64,000 nucleotides of DNA from Chitinimonas koreensis (lineage in GTDB: Bacteria > Pseudomonadota > Gammaproteobacteria > Burkholderiales > Chitinimonadaceae): assembly GCF_014353015.1 (NCBI RefSeq), contig NZ_CP060704.1:4737001-4801000 (forward strand), given 5' to 3'. The translations under genes were made by a program, and so were the position numbers. Positions 40,901 to 49,446 of the stretch are shown piece by piece. The notes beneath the pieces are model-generated. The model ran no database searches. It saw nothing but the letters and a program-made list of their open reading frames with translations, and was not told the DNA's origin. Numbering within the stretch: the stretch's first letter is position 1; each line of letters begins with the position of its first letter.

Positions 40901-41785
40901 ATGCCCTGGCAAGAAGTCCGCATCCATACCGATTCCATCCACGCCGAACAGTTGTCGGACGCCCTGTTCGAGCTCGGCGCGCTGTCGGTCGGCATCGAGG
41001 ACGCGGCGGCCGGCACGGCGGAGGAGAAGCCGATCTTCGGCGAACCGGGCGAGCCGGTCGACCAGATGTGGGAGCAGAGCATCGTGGTCGCCCTGCTCGA
41101 GGAAGACGCCGACGCGGCGCTGATGGTGACGGCCGCCGCCAACGCCGCCGGCATCGCCCAGCCGCGCTATACGCAAAGCCGCGTCGAGGAACAGGACTGG
41201 GTGCGGCTGACCCAGTCGCAGTTCGATCCGATCCAGGTGTCCGAACGGCTGTGGATCACCCCGACCTGGCATGCGCCGACGCCGCAGGCGATCAACCTGG
41301 CGCTCGATCCGGGCCTCGCCTTCGGCACCGGCAGCCATCCGACCACCTGGCTGTGCCTGCAATGGCTGGACCGCGAGCTGATCGCCGGCGAAAGCGTGCT
41401 CGACTACGGCTGCGGCTCCGGCATCCTGGCCATCGCGGCGCGGCTCCTCGGCGCCGGCGAAACCCACGGCGTCGACATCGACGCCCAGGCCATGCTGGCC
41501 AGCCGCCAGAACGCCGAGCAGAACCAGGTCGAGGCCGAGTTCTTCCTGCCCGACGCCGCGCCCGAACGCACCTACGACCTGGTGGTCGCCAACATCCTGA
41601 CCAATCCGCTGAAGATGCTGGCGCCGCTCTTGGCCGGCCGCTGCCGCAGCGGCGGCCGGCTGGTGCTGTCCGGCATCCTGGCCGAGCAGGCCGACGAGGT
41701 GATCGCGATCTATGCCGACGCCTTCGAACTGGCCGTCTCGGCCGAGCGCGAAGGCTGGGTACGGCTTGCCGGCCGGCGTCGCTGA
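40901..41785 (+). CDS. prmA: ribosomal protein L11 methyltransferase
   Basis: A 294-residue enzyme that trimethylates ribosomal protein L11. The N-terminal substrate-recognition domain (MPWQEVRIHTDSIHAEQLSDALFELGALSV) leads to a SAM-binding domain with GTGSHPTTWLCLQWL, DYGCGSGILAIAA and NILTNPLKMLAP. It starts at 40901 after a GGAG site. In many betaproteobacteria prmA follows accC as here, and the DUF3426 gene follows it. Confidence 0.95.
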   Translation: MPWQEVRIHTDSIHAEQLSDALFELGALSVGIEDAAAGTAEEKPIFGEPGEPVDQMWEQSIVVALLEEDADAALMVTAAANAAGIAQPRYTQSRVEEQDWVRLTQSQFDPIQVSERLWITPTWHAPTPQAINLALDPGLAFGTGSHPTTWLCLQWLDRELIAGESVLDYGCGSGILAIAARLLGAGETHGVDIDAQAMLASRQNAEQNQVEAEFFLPDAAPERTYDLVVANILTNPLKMLAPLLAGRCRSGGRLVLSGILAEQADEVIAIYADAFELAVSAEREGWVRLAGRRR

Positions 41786-41898
41786 GCCCTCGCCGGCATC
41801 GCCCGGCGTTGCGGTGCGCCGACCGATGCCGCTAAGCTGCACCCGCTACGGCTTTCGCCTTCGCCGCCCCGCCGCTCACTGAACCCCAGACCCCGGCC

Positions 41899-43104
41899 AT
41901 GTACCACGTCACGCGTTGCCCCAACTGCCGCACCAGCTTCCGCGTCACCGACGCCCACCTGAGCGCCTTCGAGGGCAAGGTGCGCTGCGGCCGCTGTGCC
42001 TTCGTGTTCGACGCCACCGCCCACTTCGTCGGCGACGCGCGGCCATCGAACTCGGCGCCGCCAGCCGCACCGGTGGCGGCACCGGTGGCGGCACCGGCTC
42101 CGACACCGACACCGACTCCAGCGTCGGTTCCTGCACCGGTTCCGGCGCCGAGCCTGGCATCCAAGGCCGCGGCGCCGATCGTCCCGCCGCCCGCCCCGAT
42201 CCCCGCGCCGGCCCCGCCAGCCGAAGACGCGGCCTACGGCCTCGACAGCATCGCCAGCCAGCTCGAAGCCGCCGCCGAGGCCGAGCGCGACGAGGCCGAC
42301 GACACCTTCGCCAGCCAGAGCCTGCAACAGCTGGCCGCGGCGCTGGCGCTGGAAGAGAAGCAATCCGCACGCAGCGACGCCATGCTCGATCTCGACCTCG
42401 ATACCGAGGGCGCGCGCGGTATCGAGCATTTCGACACGCCGGCCGACGATACCGCCCACCTCGGCGGCATCGAGGTGGTCGAGCTAGCACCGGCCGCGCC
42501 GGCCCCGGCCCCGGTCGCGGCAGCCGACGGCGAGCACCACGATTTCCGCCCGATCATGAGCGCCCAGGACGAGAAATTCCTGCGCGTACCGGCCGGCCCC
42601 TCGCCCTGGCGCTGGCTGTGGAGCATCCCGGCGCTGCTGGCCCTGCTGGCGCTGGCTGGCCAGCTGGTCTTCCACTACCGCGGCGAGATCCTGGTGCAGC
42701 TGCCCGGCATCGAGCCCAAGCTGCGCCGCTTCTGCGCGCTGACCGGCTGCGAGCTGGCCCAGCCGGCGCGCTCCGAATGGCTGCGCACCGAGTGGAACGA
42801 GCTGGTCACGCTGCCCGAGCACCCGGGCCTCGTGCAATTGAGCGCCACGCTGCGCAACCAGGCCGAGTTCGCCCAGGCGCTGCCGCTGCTCGAGCTGACG
42901 CTGACCGACGACGCCGACCGGGTGGTGGCGCGCAAGGTATTCCAGCCGCGCGACTACCTGGCCCCGCTGGCCGACGGCAGCCGCGCACCGCTGCCGCCGA
43001 GCCTGCCCGCCAACGGCGAACTGCACGCCTTCCTGCAACTGGACCTCGGCGAGATGAAATCGAGCAGCTACGCGCTGCAGTGGTTCTACCCGCAGCGCAA
43101 CTGA
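41899..43104 (+). CDS. zinc-ribbon and DUF3426 membrane protein
   Basis: A 401-residue protein. Residues 1-37 form an MJ0042-type zinc ribbon (C-P-N-C ... C-G-R-C). A long Ala/Pro-rich linker runs to about residue 115, then an acidic region with SLQQLAAALALEEKQ. One membrane helix lies at about 235-255 (LWSIPALLALLALAGQLVF). A DUF3426 periplasmic domain (about 255-401) shows LVQLSATLRNQAEFAQALPLLELTLTD and VFQPRDYL. DUF3426 proteins follow prmA in many betaproteobacteria; their function is unknown, perhaps cell-envelope related. Confidence 0.85.
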   Translation: MYHVTRCPNCRTSFRVTDAHLSAFEGKVRCGRCAFVFDATAHFVGDARPSNSAPPAAPVAAPVAAPAPTPTPTPASVPAPVPAPSLASKAAAPIVPPPAPIPAPAPPAEDAAYGLDSIASQLEAAAEAERDEADDTFASQSLQQLAAALALEEKQSARSDAMLDLDLDTEGARGIEHFDTPADDTAHLGGIEVVELAPAAPAPAPVAAADGEHHDFRPIMSAQDEKFLRVPAGPSPWRWLWSIPALLALLALAGQLVFHYRGEILVQLPGIEPKLRRFCALTGCELAQPARSEWLRTEWNELVTLPEHPGLVQLSATLRNQAEFAQALPLLELTLTDDADRVVARKVFQPRDYLAPLADGSRAPLPPSLPANGELHAFLQLDLGEMKSSSYALQWFYPQRN

Positions 43105-43199
43105 AGGCCCGGCGCGATCGCCCGAAACGGCCAGGCGGCTTGCTTTCGACCCGACCAGCATCAATACTGGACCGGATGACAACCCGGAGGACACAAGAC

Positions 43200-43709
43200 A
43201 TGGCCACCGTGCTACTCAACGGCGAACCGATCGGCGTCGGCGGCCGATTCCCCCGCGTGGGCGATACCGCGCACAGCTTCATGCTGGTCGACACCAATCT
43301 CGGCGACGTGCCTTTGTCCAAGTTCATGGGCCGCCGCAAGATCATCGCGGTGGTGCCTAGCGTCGACGCCGAGATCGGGCTCAAGATCACCCGCCGGCTC
43401 GAATCGATCGCCGACGGCTTCCCCAACACCAAGAGCTTCGTCGTGTCGGTCGACACGCCCTACGCGCTGTCGCGCATCATCGCGGTCGAGAACATCCGCA
43501 AGGTGCAATTGCTGTCCACGCTGCGCGGCCGCGACTTCCACAAGGACTACGGCGTGATGATCACCGACATCCCGCTGTCGGGCATGATGTCGACCGCGCT
43601 GTTCGGCATCGACGAGAACGACACCGTGCTGTACGCCGAACTGGTGCAGGACGTGAACGCGGAACCGAATTACCAGAAGCTGGCCGAAGCGATGCTGTCG
43701 CAGCCGTAA
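43200..43709 (+). CDS. cysteine-free Tpx-like protein, probably not a peroxidase
   Basis: A 169-residue protein that aligns without gaps to the thiol peroxidase encoded next door over residues 1-134 (shared ...NGEPI, GRRK, STLRGR.F..DYGV, PNYQ). All catalytic residues differ: the peroxidatic Cys60 is Gly, the resolving Cys94 is Ile, Thr57 is Ala and Arg132 is Thr. The whole protein has no cysteine. It therefore cannot use the family's reaction and may instead bind a partner or ligand. The start at 43200 has a GGAGG site 10 bases upstream. It precedes tpx by 130 bases on the same strand. Overall length and core packing residues are kept, so it is not simply decaying. Confidence 0.85.
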   Translation: MATVLLNGEPIGVGGRFPRVGDTAHSFMLVDTNLGDVPLSKFMGRRKIIAVVPSVDAEIGLKITRRLESIADGFPNTKSFVVSVDTPYALSRIIAVENIRKVQLLSTLRGRDFHKDYGVMITDIPLSGMMSTALFGIDENDTVLYAELVQDVNAEPNYQKLAEAMLSQP

Positions 43710-43839
43710 CTGCCGCCCCTCTCCGATCACCCGGCCATTCCCGCGCGAACGGGGCCAGGCGCAGCAGTCGCTGCCCTGCCCCGGCCACGCGGGAATGCGC
43801 TTTTCCACCCTTCCGAACCCCACCTCCAGGAGCTTCTCC

Positions 43840-44340
43840 ATGTCCACCGTGACCCTCCGCGGCAACCCGATCCCCGTCGAAGGCGACTTTCCCGCCGCCG
43901 GCAGCCAGGCCCCGGCCTTCAAGCTGGTCGGCGCCGACCTGGCCGACGTCACGCTCGAGAACTATGCCGGCCGCCGCAAGGTGCTGAACATCTTCCCGAG
44001 CATCGACACCCCGACCTGCGCCACCTCGACCCGCAAGTTCAACGCCGAGGCCGACAAGCTGGCCAATACCGTGGTGCTGTGCATCTCGGCCGACCTGCCG
44101 TTCGCGCAGAAGCGCTTCTGCGGCGCCGAGGGCCTGGCCAACGTGGTGACGCTGTCGACCATGCGCGGCCGCGAGTTCATCCGCGACTACGGCGTCGAGA
44201 TCGCCGGCGGCCCGCTGGCCGGCGTGACCGCGCGCGCGGTGGTGGTGCTCGACGAGCAGAACAAGGTGCTGCACAGCGAGCTGGTCGGCGAGATCGCCGA
44301 CGAGCCGAACTACGAAGCTGCACTGGCGGTGCTGAAGTAA
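43840..44340 (+). CDS. tpx: thiol peroxidase
   Basis: A 166-residue atypical 2-Cys peroxiredoxin that reduces hydrogen peroxide and alkyl hydroperoxides with thioredoxin. Peroxidatic Cys60 lies in SIDTPTCATSTR, resolving Cys94 in FAQKRFCGAEG, and Arg132 in TARAVVVLDE completes the active site. An additional Cys81 is not part of the usual mechanism. Length and motifs are standard for Tpx. It follows its inactive-looking paralogue and ends before a strong terminator. The spacing of 130 bases leaves room for a separate promoter. Confidence 0.95.
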   Translation: MSTVTLRGNPIPVEGDFPAAGSQAPAFKLVGADLADVTLENYAGRRKVLNIFPSIDTPTCATSTRKFNAEADKLANTVVLCISADLPFAQKRFCGAEGLANVVTLSTMRGREFIRDYGVEIAGGPLAGVTARAVVVLDEQNKVLHSELVGEIADEPNYEAALAVLK

Positions 44341-44360
44341 GCCGCCCGACGATTCGTCCG

Positions 44361-44384
44361 AAGCCGCCGCAAGGCGGCTTTTTC
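44361..44384 (+). terminator. Rho-independent terminator after tpx
   Basis: AAGCCGCC-GCAA-GGCGGCTT followed by a T tract (to 44383), 20 bases beyond the tpx stop. Confidence 0.9.
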
Positions 44385-44423
44385 ATTGCGGCCGGCCGCG
44401 AGTGGATCAGAGATCTCGAGTCG

Positions 44424-44488
44424 GTAGGTCGGATTTATTCCGACAGCGCGCTTCACCAAGGTGGCTGCCGGAATAAATCCCGACCTAC
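44424..44488. repeat. inverted repeat, family F copy 4
   Basis: GTAGGTCGGATTTATTCCG and CCGGAATAAATCCCGACCTAC pair over about 18 bp with a short central segment. It lies between the tpx terminator and the convergent LysR gene. Confidence 0.8.
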
Positions 44489-44537
44489 ATGCGGCTTTCT
44501 TACGGCCAGGCAGGGCCGCCGTACCATGCGCCGCCGC

Positions 44538-45425
44538 TCAAGCCAGCCGCGCCGCCAGGTCCCATTCCTCGACGAAGTCGAGCAGCGCCAGCAGCGCCGC
44601 CGGCAGGTGACTGCGGCTCGGGTAGACCGCGTAGTAGTCGTTCGGCACCGGCGGGCAGCCGTCGAGCAGCGTGCGCAGCCGGCCGTTCGCCAGTTCGTCG
44701 CGGCACAGGAAGGCCGGCAGCATGGCGATGCCGGCGCCGGCGGCCGCGGCCTCGAGCAGGTGGCACAGGCTGTTGGCCGAATAGCCGGCGGCCGGCGTGA
44801 CCGCCACCGTGCCCTGCTCGCCGCGCAGCAGCCATTGCGGCGCCGAGGCGTGCAGGAGGCAGGCGTGGCGCGCCAGCTCCTCGGGCCGGCCCGGCTCGCC
44901 CTCGCGCGCCAGGTAGCCGGGCGAGGCCACCAGCACCCGCCGCACCGTGCCGACGCGGCGCGAGACATGGCTGGAGTCGTGCAGCCGGCCGGTACGGAAG
45001 GCCAGGTCGATGCGGTCGGCCACCAGGTCGAGGTGGGCGTCGGTCACCAGGCAATCGAGTTCGATCTGCGGATGGCGCGCACGGAACGCCGCCAGGAGTT
45101 CGGGCAGCAGGCGCACGCCGGACGCCTCCGGCACGGTGATGCGCAGCCGGCCGGCCGGCGCATCGCGCAGCCGCGACACCGCCGCGTCGGCCGCGCGGGC
45201 GGCTTCGAGCATGGCCTGGCAATGCACCAGGTAGGCCTGGCCGGCGCCGGTCAGGCTCAGCTTGCGGGTGGTCCGCTGCAACAGCCGCACGCCGAGCGCG
45301 GCCTCGAGCTCGGCCAGGCGCTGGCTCACGGTCGACTTGGGCAGGCCGAGCCGCGCCGCCGCGGCGGTGAAGCTGCCGCTTTCCACCACCTGGGCGAAGA
45401 CCGCCATCTGGTCGAGCTTCAGCAT
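44538..45425 (-). CDS. LysR family transcriptional regulator
   Basis: A 295-residue LysR regulator. The HTH is FTAAAARLGLPKSTVSQRLAELEAALGVRLLQRTTRKLSLT, then the linker helix and effector domain (about 90-290). The style is that of the group controlling quinone/aldehyde reductases. I start at the ATG 45425 (MLKLDQ); an in-frame TTG at 45440 is possible. It diverges from the monooxygenase/MDR pair at 45534 and 45863, its probable targets, and the intergenic region holds ATTA-N7-TAAT at 45459-45473. Confidence 0.9.
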   Translation of the reverse strand: MLKLDQMAVFAQVVESGSFTAAAARLGLPKSTVSQRLAELEAALGVRLLQRTTRKLSLTGAGQAYLVHCQAMLEAARAADAAVSRLRDAPAGRLRITVPEASGVRLLPELLAAFRARHPQIELDCLVTDAHLDLVADRIDLAFRTGRLHDSSHVSRRVGTVRRVLVASPGYLAREGEPGRPEELARHACLLHASAPQWLLRGEQGTVAVTPAAGYSANSLCHLLEAAAAGAGIAMLPAFLCRDELANGRLRTLLDGCPPVPNDYYAVYPSRSHLPAALLALLDFVEEWDLAARLA

Positions 45426-45458
45426 GTCATCGTTCGCCAATGCGGATAGTCATTCCAG

Positions 45459-45473
45459 ATTATAGGGACTAAT
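45459..45473. promoter_or_regulatory. candidate LysR box (ATTA-N7-TAAT)
   Basis: The inverted repeat ATTA-TAGGGAC-TAAT is centred between the divergent LysR gene (start 45425) and the monooxygenase gene (start 45534). It fits the T-N11-A rule for LysR sites. Binding is inferred. Confidence 0.45.
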
Positions 45474-45533
45474 CATCCCAATCGCGCTTGCCTACACTGC
45501 GTCCCATCGAATCGCCACCACACAGGCCAAGCC

Positions 45534-45827
45534 ATGAATACCCTCACCGTCGTCGCCACCATCGCCGCCCGCCCGGGCAGCGAAGCCCTCGTCGAAGCCG
45601 CGCTGCAGGCGCTGATCGAGCCGACCCGGCGGGAAGCCGGCTGCATCGAGTATGTCCTGCACCGCGACCAGGCCGAGCCGCGCACCTTCGTGTTCGTCGA
45701 ACGCTGGTCCGATGCCGCCGCGCTCGACGCCCATCTGCAATCGCCCCACCTGGCCGACTACCTGCGCCGGGTCGACGGCCAGGTCGAGCACTGGCAGGTC
45801 CGCCGCCTCGACCGCATCGGCCGGTAA
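45534..45827 (+). CDS. antibiotic biosynthesis monooxygenase (ABM) domain protein, YgiN-like
   Basis: A 97-residue ferredoxin-like-fold protein with the ABM signatures TVVATIAARPGSEALVEAAL, EAGCIEYVLHRDQ and FVFVERWSDAAALDAHLQSPHL. Members include the quinol monooxygenase YgiN and heme-degrading enzymes; a quinone-related role fits the reductase gene beside it. It starts 109 bases from the divergent LysR gene and 35 bases lie between its stop and the MDR reductase start, so the two are probably co-transcribed. Substrate unknown. Confidence 0.85.
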   Translation: MNTLTVVATIAARPGSEALVEAALQALIEPTRREAGCIEYVLHRDQAEPRTFVFVERWSDAAALDAHLQSPHLADYLRRVDGQVEHWQVRRLDRIGR

Positions 45828-45862
45828 TCCCCCTTTCCCAGACCTCATCCCGGAGCCCGAAC

Positions 45863-46885
45863 ATGAAAGCCGTCGCCCTGACCCGCTACCTGCCGATCGA
45901 CCATCCCGAAGCCCTGCTCGACCTCGAGCTGCCCAAGCCGCCGGCGCCGGCCGGCCACGACCTGCTGGTGCGTATCGAAGCCGTCTCGGTCAACCCGGTC
46001 GACTACAAGGTGCGCGCCCCGAAGGACAAGATCGAGTCCACGCCGCGCGTGCTCGGCTGGGACGCCGCCGGCGTCGTGGAGGCGGTCGGCGAGGCGGTCA
46101 GCCTGTTCAAGCCGGGCGATCGCGTCTACTACGCCGGCGACATCACCCGGCCCGGCAGCAACGCCGAATTCCAGCTGGTCGACGAACGCATCGTCGGCCA
46201 CCGCCCGGCCACGCTGGACGCGGCCCAGGCCGCCGCGCTGCCGCTGACCGCGATCACCGCCTGGGAAGCGCTGTTCGACCGGCTCGGCATCGACCTCGAC
46301 GGCCGCCACGCCGGCAAGAGCCTGCTGATCGTCGGCGGCGCCGGCGGCGTCGGCTCGATCGCGATCCAGCTGGCCAAGCTGGCCGGCCTGACGGTGATCG
46401 CCACCGCCAGCCGCGCCGAATCGCGCGCCTGGTGCCTCGAACTCGGTGCCGACAAGGTGGTGGCGCACGGCGACGGCCTGGTCGCCGCGGTGCGCGAGGC
46501 CGGGCTGCAGCAGGTCGACTACATCCTGTGCACCAGCGATACCGACGGCTATTTCGCCGCGCTGGCCGAGCTGGTCGCACCGCAGGGCGGCATCGTCACC
46601 ATCGTCGAGACCGGCAAGGCGCACGACCTCGACCCGCTCAAGGCCAAGAGCGCCTACTTCGCCTGGGAATTCATGTTCACGCGCTCGATGTTCCAGACCG
46701 CCGACATGATCGAGCAGCATCGCCTGCTGGAAGAAGTCGCCAGGCTGATCGACGCCGGCCGGCTGCGCACCACGCTGGCCGGCACGCTCGGGCCGATCGA
46801 CGCGGCCCACCTCAAGCGCGCCCATGCGCTGCTCGAAGGCGGACGCACCATCGGCAAGCTGGTGCTGGCGGGCTTCGGCGGCTGA
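45863..46885 (+). CDS. MDR-family NAD(P)H-dependent alcohol dehydrogenase/quinone reductase
   Basis: A 340-residue medium-chain reductase of the zinc-type alcohol dehydrogenase-like family. GroES-like domain (SVNPVDYKVRAPKD, VLGWDAAGVVEAVG, FKPGDRVYYAG), then the Rossmann domain with GGAGGVGSIAIQLAKL (about 153-168) and SRAESRAWCLELGADKVV. The structural and catalytic zinc cysteines of classical ADHs are absent, which fits quinone- or enone-reductase members. Paired with the ABM gene under the divergent LysR, it probably detoxifies a quinone or reactive carbonyl (inference). A GGAG site precedes the ATG. Confidence 0.88.
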   Translation: MKAVALTRYLPIDHPEALLDLELPKPPAPAGHDLLVRIEAVSVNPVDYKVRAPKDKIESTPRVLGWDAAGVVEAVGEAVSLFKPGDRVYYAGDITRPGSNAEFQLVDERIVGHRPATLDAAQAAALPLTAITAWEALFDRLGIDLDGRHAGKSLLIVGGAGGVGSIAIQLAKLAGLTVIATASRAESRAWCLELGADKVVAHGDGLVAAVREAGLQQVDYILCTSDTDGYFAALAELVAPQGGIVTIVETGKAHDLDPLKAKSAYFAWEFMFTRSMFQTADMIEQHRLLEEVARLIDAGRLRTTLAGTLGPIDAAHLKRAHALLEGGRTIGKLVLAGFGG

Positions 46886-46901
46886 CGGTATCGGCGTCCC
46901 T

Positions 46902-46971
46902 GCAGGAGCGGCTTCAGCCGCGAATGACTGCCAATTCATCCGGCACCATTCGCGGCTGAAGCCGCTCCTGC
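46902..46971. repeat. REP-like inverted repeat, family E copy 3
   Basis: Both arms are intact: GCAGGAGCGGCTTCAGCCGC and its exact complement at the far end, separated by about 22 bases. It starts 16 bases after the MDR stop. Confidence 0.9.
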
Positions 46972-47153
46972 CGCCCCAATCCGGCGCGATCGCCCCGGCG
47001 CAGGCCGGATTTCGGCCCGACGGCGCCGCCGGGCCAGGCCGCCGTCGGACTGAAGTCCGCCCTGCCCATCGCCCCAGCGGCGCGACGATCGGCCACGGCC
47101 GCATCCGCCGCGCCCTGGATTACCATGGCGGCCCCGTCCAAACCTCGCCCGCC

Positions 47154-47954
47154 ATGCCCGACTGGCCGCAAGACCTTCTCGACGCTTCGCCCTGGTTCGC
47201 CGTCCTGCGGCCGCTGTGGCCCCGGCTGGGCTGGCAGCGCTTCCCGGCCGAGGCCGACTGGGCAACGCTCGATCCCGCGCTGCGGCCGCACACCGACGGC
47301 GGCCGGCCGGTCCATTTCGTCGCCGCCGACGGCCTGCCCGGCGAGGGCTACGAGGCGCGCATCGGCCGCTGCGGCGAGGTCGCCACCCGGCCCGGCAATT
47401 GGCACGACGCGTTCAACGCGCTGTGCTGGCTGGCCTGGCCGCGAAGCAAGGCAGCGCTCAACGCGCTGCATCTGCGCGAGCTGGCGGCCCAGGCCGGCCC
47501 GCAACGCAGCCGCGTACGCGATTGCGCCACGCTGTTCGACGAATCGGGCCTGGTGCTCGCCTATTGCGGCGACTCGCCGCTGGCGGCGCTGCGCGGGCAC
47601 GACTGGGACGAGCTGTTCCTGGCCCGGCGCGGCGACTGGGGCCGGCGGCTGGCGCCGCTCGCCTTCGGCCATGCGCTGCTGGAAAAGGGCCTGGCGCCCT
47701 TCGTCGGCATCGTGGCGCGGACCATGCTGGTCGAGGTCGAACCCGGCTGGTTCGACGCGGCGCCGGGCGAAAGGCTGGACCGGCTCGACCGGGCGGTCGC
47801 CGCCGCCATCGCCGACGGCCTGCTGGCCGCGCCCGGGGCGCTGTCGCCGCTGCCGGTGCTCGGCATCCCGGGCTGGTGGCCGCGGCAGGACGCCGCCTTC
47901 TACGCCGACCGGCAGCATTTCAGGCCGCGCCGCGTCGTCGTTCATCAAGACTGA
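47154..47954 (+). CDS. DUF3025 domain protein
   Basis: A 266-residue cytoplasmic protein with the DUF3025 signatures: GNWHDAFNALCWLAWPRSKAALNALH (about 80-106), RDCATLFDESGLVLA, and GHALLEKGLAPFVGIVARTMLVEV. No signal peptide or membrane helix. The function of the family is unknown. The start at 47154 (MPDWPQ) is chosen because similarity-like sequence begins there; the region before it is a REP element and shadow frame. It stands alone between the MDR gene and the two-component genes. Confidence 0.82.
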   Translation: MPDWPQDLLDASPWFAVLRPLWPRLGWQRFPAEADWATLDPALRPHTDGGRPVHFVAADGLPGEGYEARIGRCGEVATRPGNWHDAFNALCWLAWPRSKAALNALHLRELAAQAGPQRSRVRDCATLFDESGLVLAYCGDSPLAALRGHDWDELFLARRGDWGRRLAPLAFGHALLEKGLAPFVGIVARTMLVEVEPGWFDAAPGERLDRLDRAVAAAIADGLLAAPGALSPLPVLGIPGWWPRQDAAFYADRQHFRPRRVVVHQD

Positions 47955-48365
47955 ACGCGTTTCGCCCCGCCGATCCGCATTTCGTCGCAAGCCACTCTCT
48001 TGCGCAATCCGAAGCGACTACCTTTCGTTCCGCGGACCGGGAACAAGCCGGCCGCATCGATCAGAGGGGAGTGTCCAGATGTTCAGTCCATTCACGCTCG
48101 GCCGCCGCGCGCCGAGCTCGCAGGCCGAGTCGCAGCGCAAGGTGGTGCCGCTGCGGACCCCGCAACCCGTCGCCCCGCCGCGCGACCAGCCCAGCAGCCG
48201 GACCGCCTGAGCGCATGCTCCGCCCGCGTCGACGCGCATCGAACTGCAATCCAGGCGCCCGGCCAGGCCGGGCGAGCGCGTCCGCGGCCGGCCGCACGGC
48301 CCCGGCCGATCCGTATTTCCCCCTCCCCGCTGCCGCGAGCGCGCGCATGCCGGCCACCCGAGCCC
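47955..48365. other. gap before the two-component system
   Basis: Apart from the tentative small gene at 48079 it holds a hairpin CGCCCGGCC-A-GGCCGGGCG at 48256-48274, of the same GCCCGGC type as the family G repeats but without their other blocks. I see no further supported gene. Confidence 0.5.
48079..48210 (+). CDS. possible small basic protein, 43 residues
   Basis: A short frame beginning MFSPFTLGRR and rich in Pro, Arg, Gln and Ser, without a membrane helix or recognisable domain. The only support is a good ribosome site (GAGGGGAG, 7 bases before the ATG) and clean separation from neighbours. It could be a genuine small protein or chance. No function proposed. Confidence 0.35.
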   Translation: MFSPFTLGRRAPSSQAESQRKVVPLRTPQPVAPPRDQPSSRTA

Positions 48366-49427
48366 ATGGCAGGCTTTAAACTCGTGGGCATGCCTACTCC
48401 AACCACCGCCTGGCGCGCCCCCTGGCGCAATCTGCTGGTCACGCTGGTCGTCAACACCCTGGCCGGGGTGTTCTTCTCGCTGACCAGCGATTCGCCGGCC
48501 TGGCGCGTGATGCTGACCATCCATGTGGTGGGCCTGTCGGTGTTCGCGGTGGTCACGGTCACCTTCACCGTCATCAAGCCGCCGCCGCGGCGCGAACCGT
48601 TCTACTTCGTCGGCGCCATCGTGGTCGGCGCGCTGCTCGGCCTGGTGTTCAACTGGCTGATGCGCTGGGACGAGCTCAGCGACGTGGTGCGCCAGTACCC
48701 CGCCTACCTGCTGGCCAGCCTGATGGTGTTCATGCTGGCCGCCGCCGTGATCGCCAGCATCCTGTGGGGGCGCGAGAAATCCGGCCGGCTCGAGGCCGCC
48801 TACCATGCCGAGCAGGCCCGCCGCGGCGACCAGGAGAAGCAGCTGATGGCGGCCCAGATGCGCATGCTGCAGGCGCAGATCGAGCCGCATTTCCTGTTCA
48901 ACACCCTGGCCAACGTACAGAGCCTGATCGACGTCTCGCCGGTGACGGCCAAGAAGATGCTCGGCCTGTTCAACGACTACCTGCGCGCCTCGCTGGCGCG
49001 CACGCGCGATGCGCAGGGCACGGTGCGGCAGGAGCTCGACCTGTTGCGCGCCTACCTCGGCATCCTGCAGATCCGCATGGCCGAGCGGCTCGAATTCGAG
49101 CTCGACTGCCCGCCCGGGCTGCTCGACGCGCCGCTGCCGCCGATGCTGCTGCAGCCGCTGGTCGAGAACGCGGTGCGCCACGGCCTCGAGCCCAAGGTCG
49201 AAGGCGGCACGGTGCGCATCACGATCAGCGTGCGCGGCGATACGCTGCTGGCCGAGGTCAGCGACGACGGCCTGGGCCTGCAGGAAGGGCTCGGCAGCTT
49301 CGGCATGGGGTTGGCCAACGTGCGGGCGCGGCTCAGCACGCTGTACGACGGCCAGGCCCGGCTCGAGCTGGCCGCCAATGCCGCGGGCGGCGTCAGCGCC
49401 CGCATCGAACTCCCGCTGCGCGGCTGA
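48366..49427 (+). CDS. LytS/AlgZ-type membrane sensor histidine kinase
   Basis: A 353-residue kinase with four membrane helices in the N-terminal part (about 22-40, 48-70, 79-98 and 112-134), a coiled linker (ARRGDQEKQLMAAQMRMLQA), and the His_kinase domain. The phosphorylated His175 is in QIEPHFLFNTLANVQ and the ATP-binding domain has LQPLVENAVRHGLEP and the SFGMGLANVRARL glycine box. It senses an unknown signal in or at the membrane. Start at 48366 or 48390 (both ATG, in frame, neither with a strong ribosome site). The response regulator follows 19 bases later. Confidence 0.9.
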   Translation: MAGFKLVGMPTPTTAWRAPWRNLLVTLVVNTLAGVFFSLTSDSPAWRVMLTIHVVGLSVFAVVTVTFTVIKPPPRREPFYFVGAIVVGALLGLVFNWLMRWDELSDVVRQYPAYLLASLMVFMLAAAVIASILWGREKSGRLEAAYHAEQARRGDQEKQLMAAQMRMLQAQIEPHFLFNTLANVQSLIDVSPVTAKKMLGLFNDYLRASLARTRDAQGTVRQELDLLRAYLGILQIRMAERLEFELDCPPGLLDAPLPPMLLQPLVENAVRHGLEPKVEGGTVRITISVRGDTLLAEVSDDGLGLQEGLGSFGMGLANVRARLSTLYDGQARLELAANAAGGVSARIELPLRG

Positions 49428-49446
49428 TCCGGCCGCCCCGACCGCC

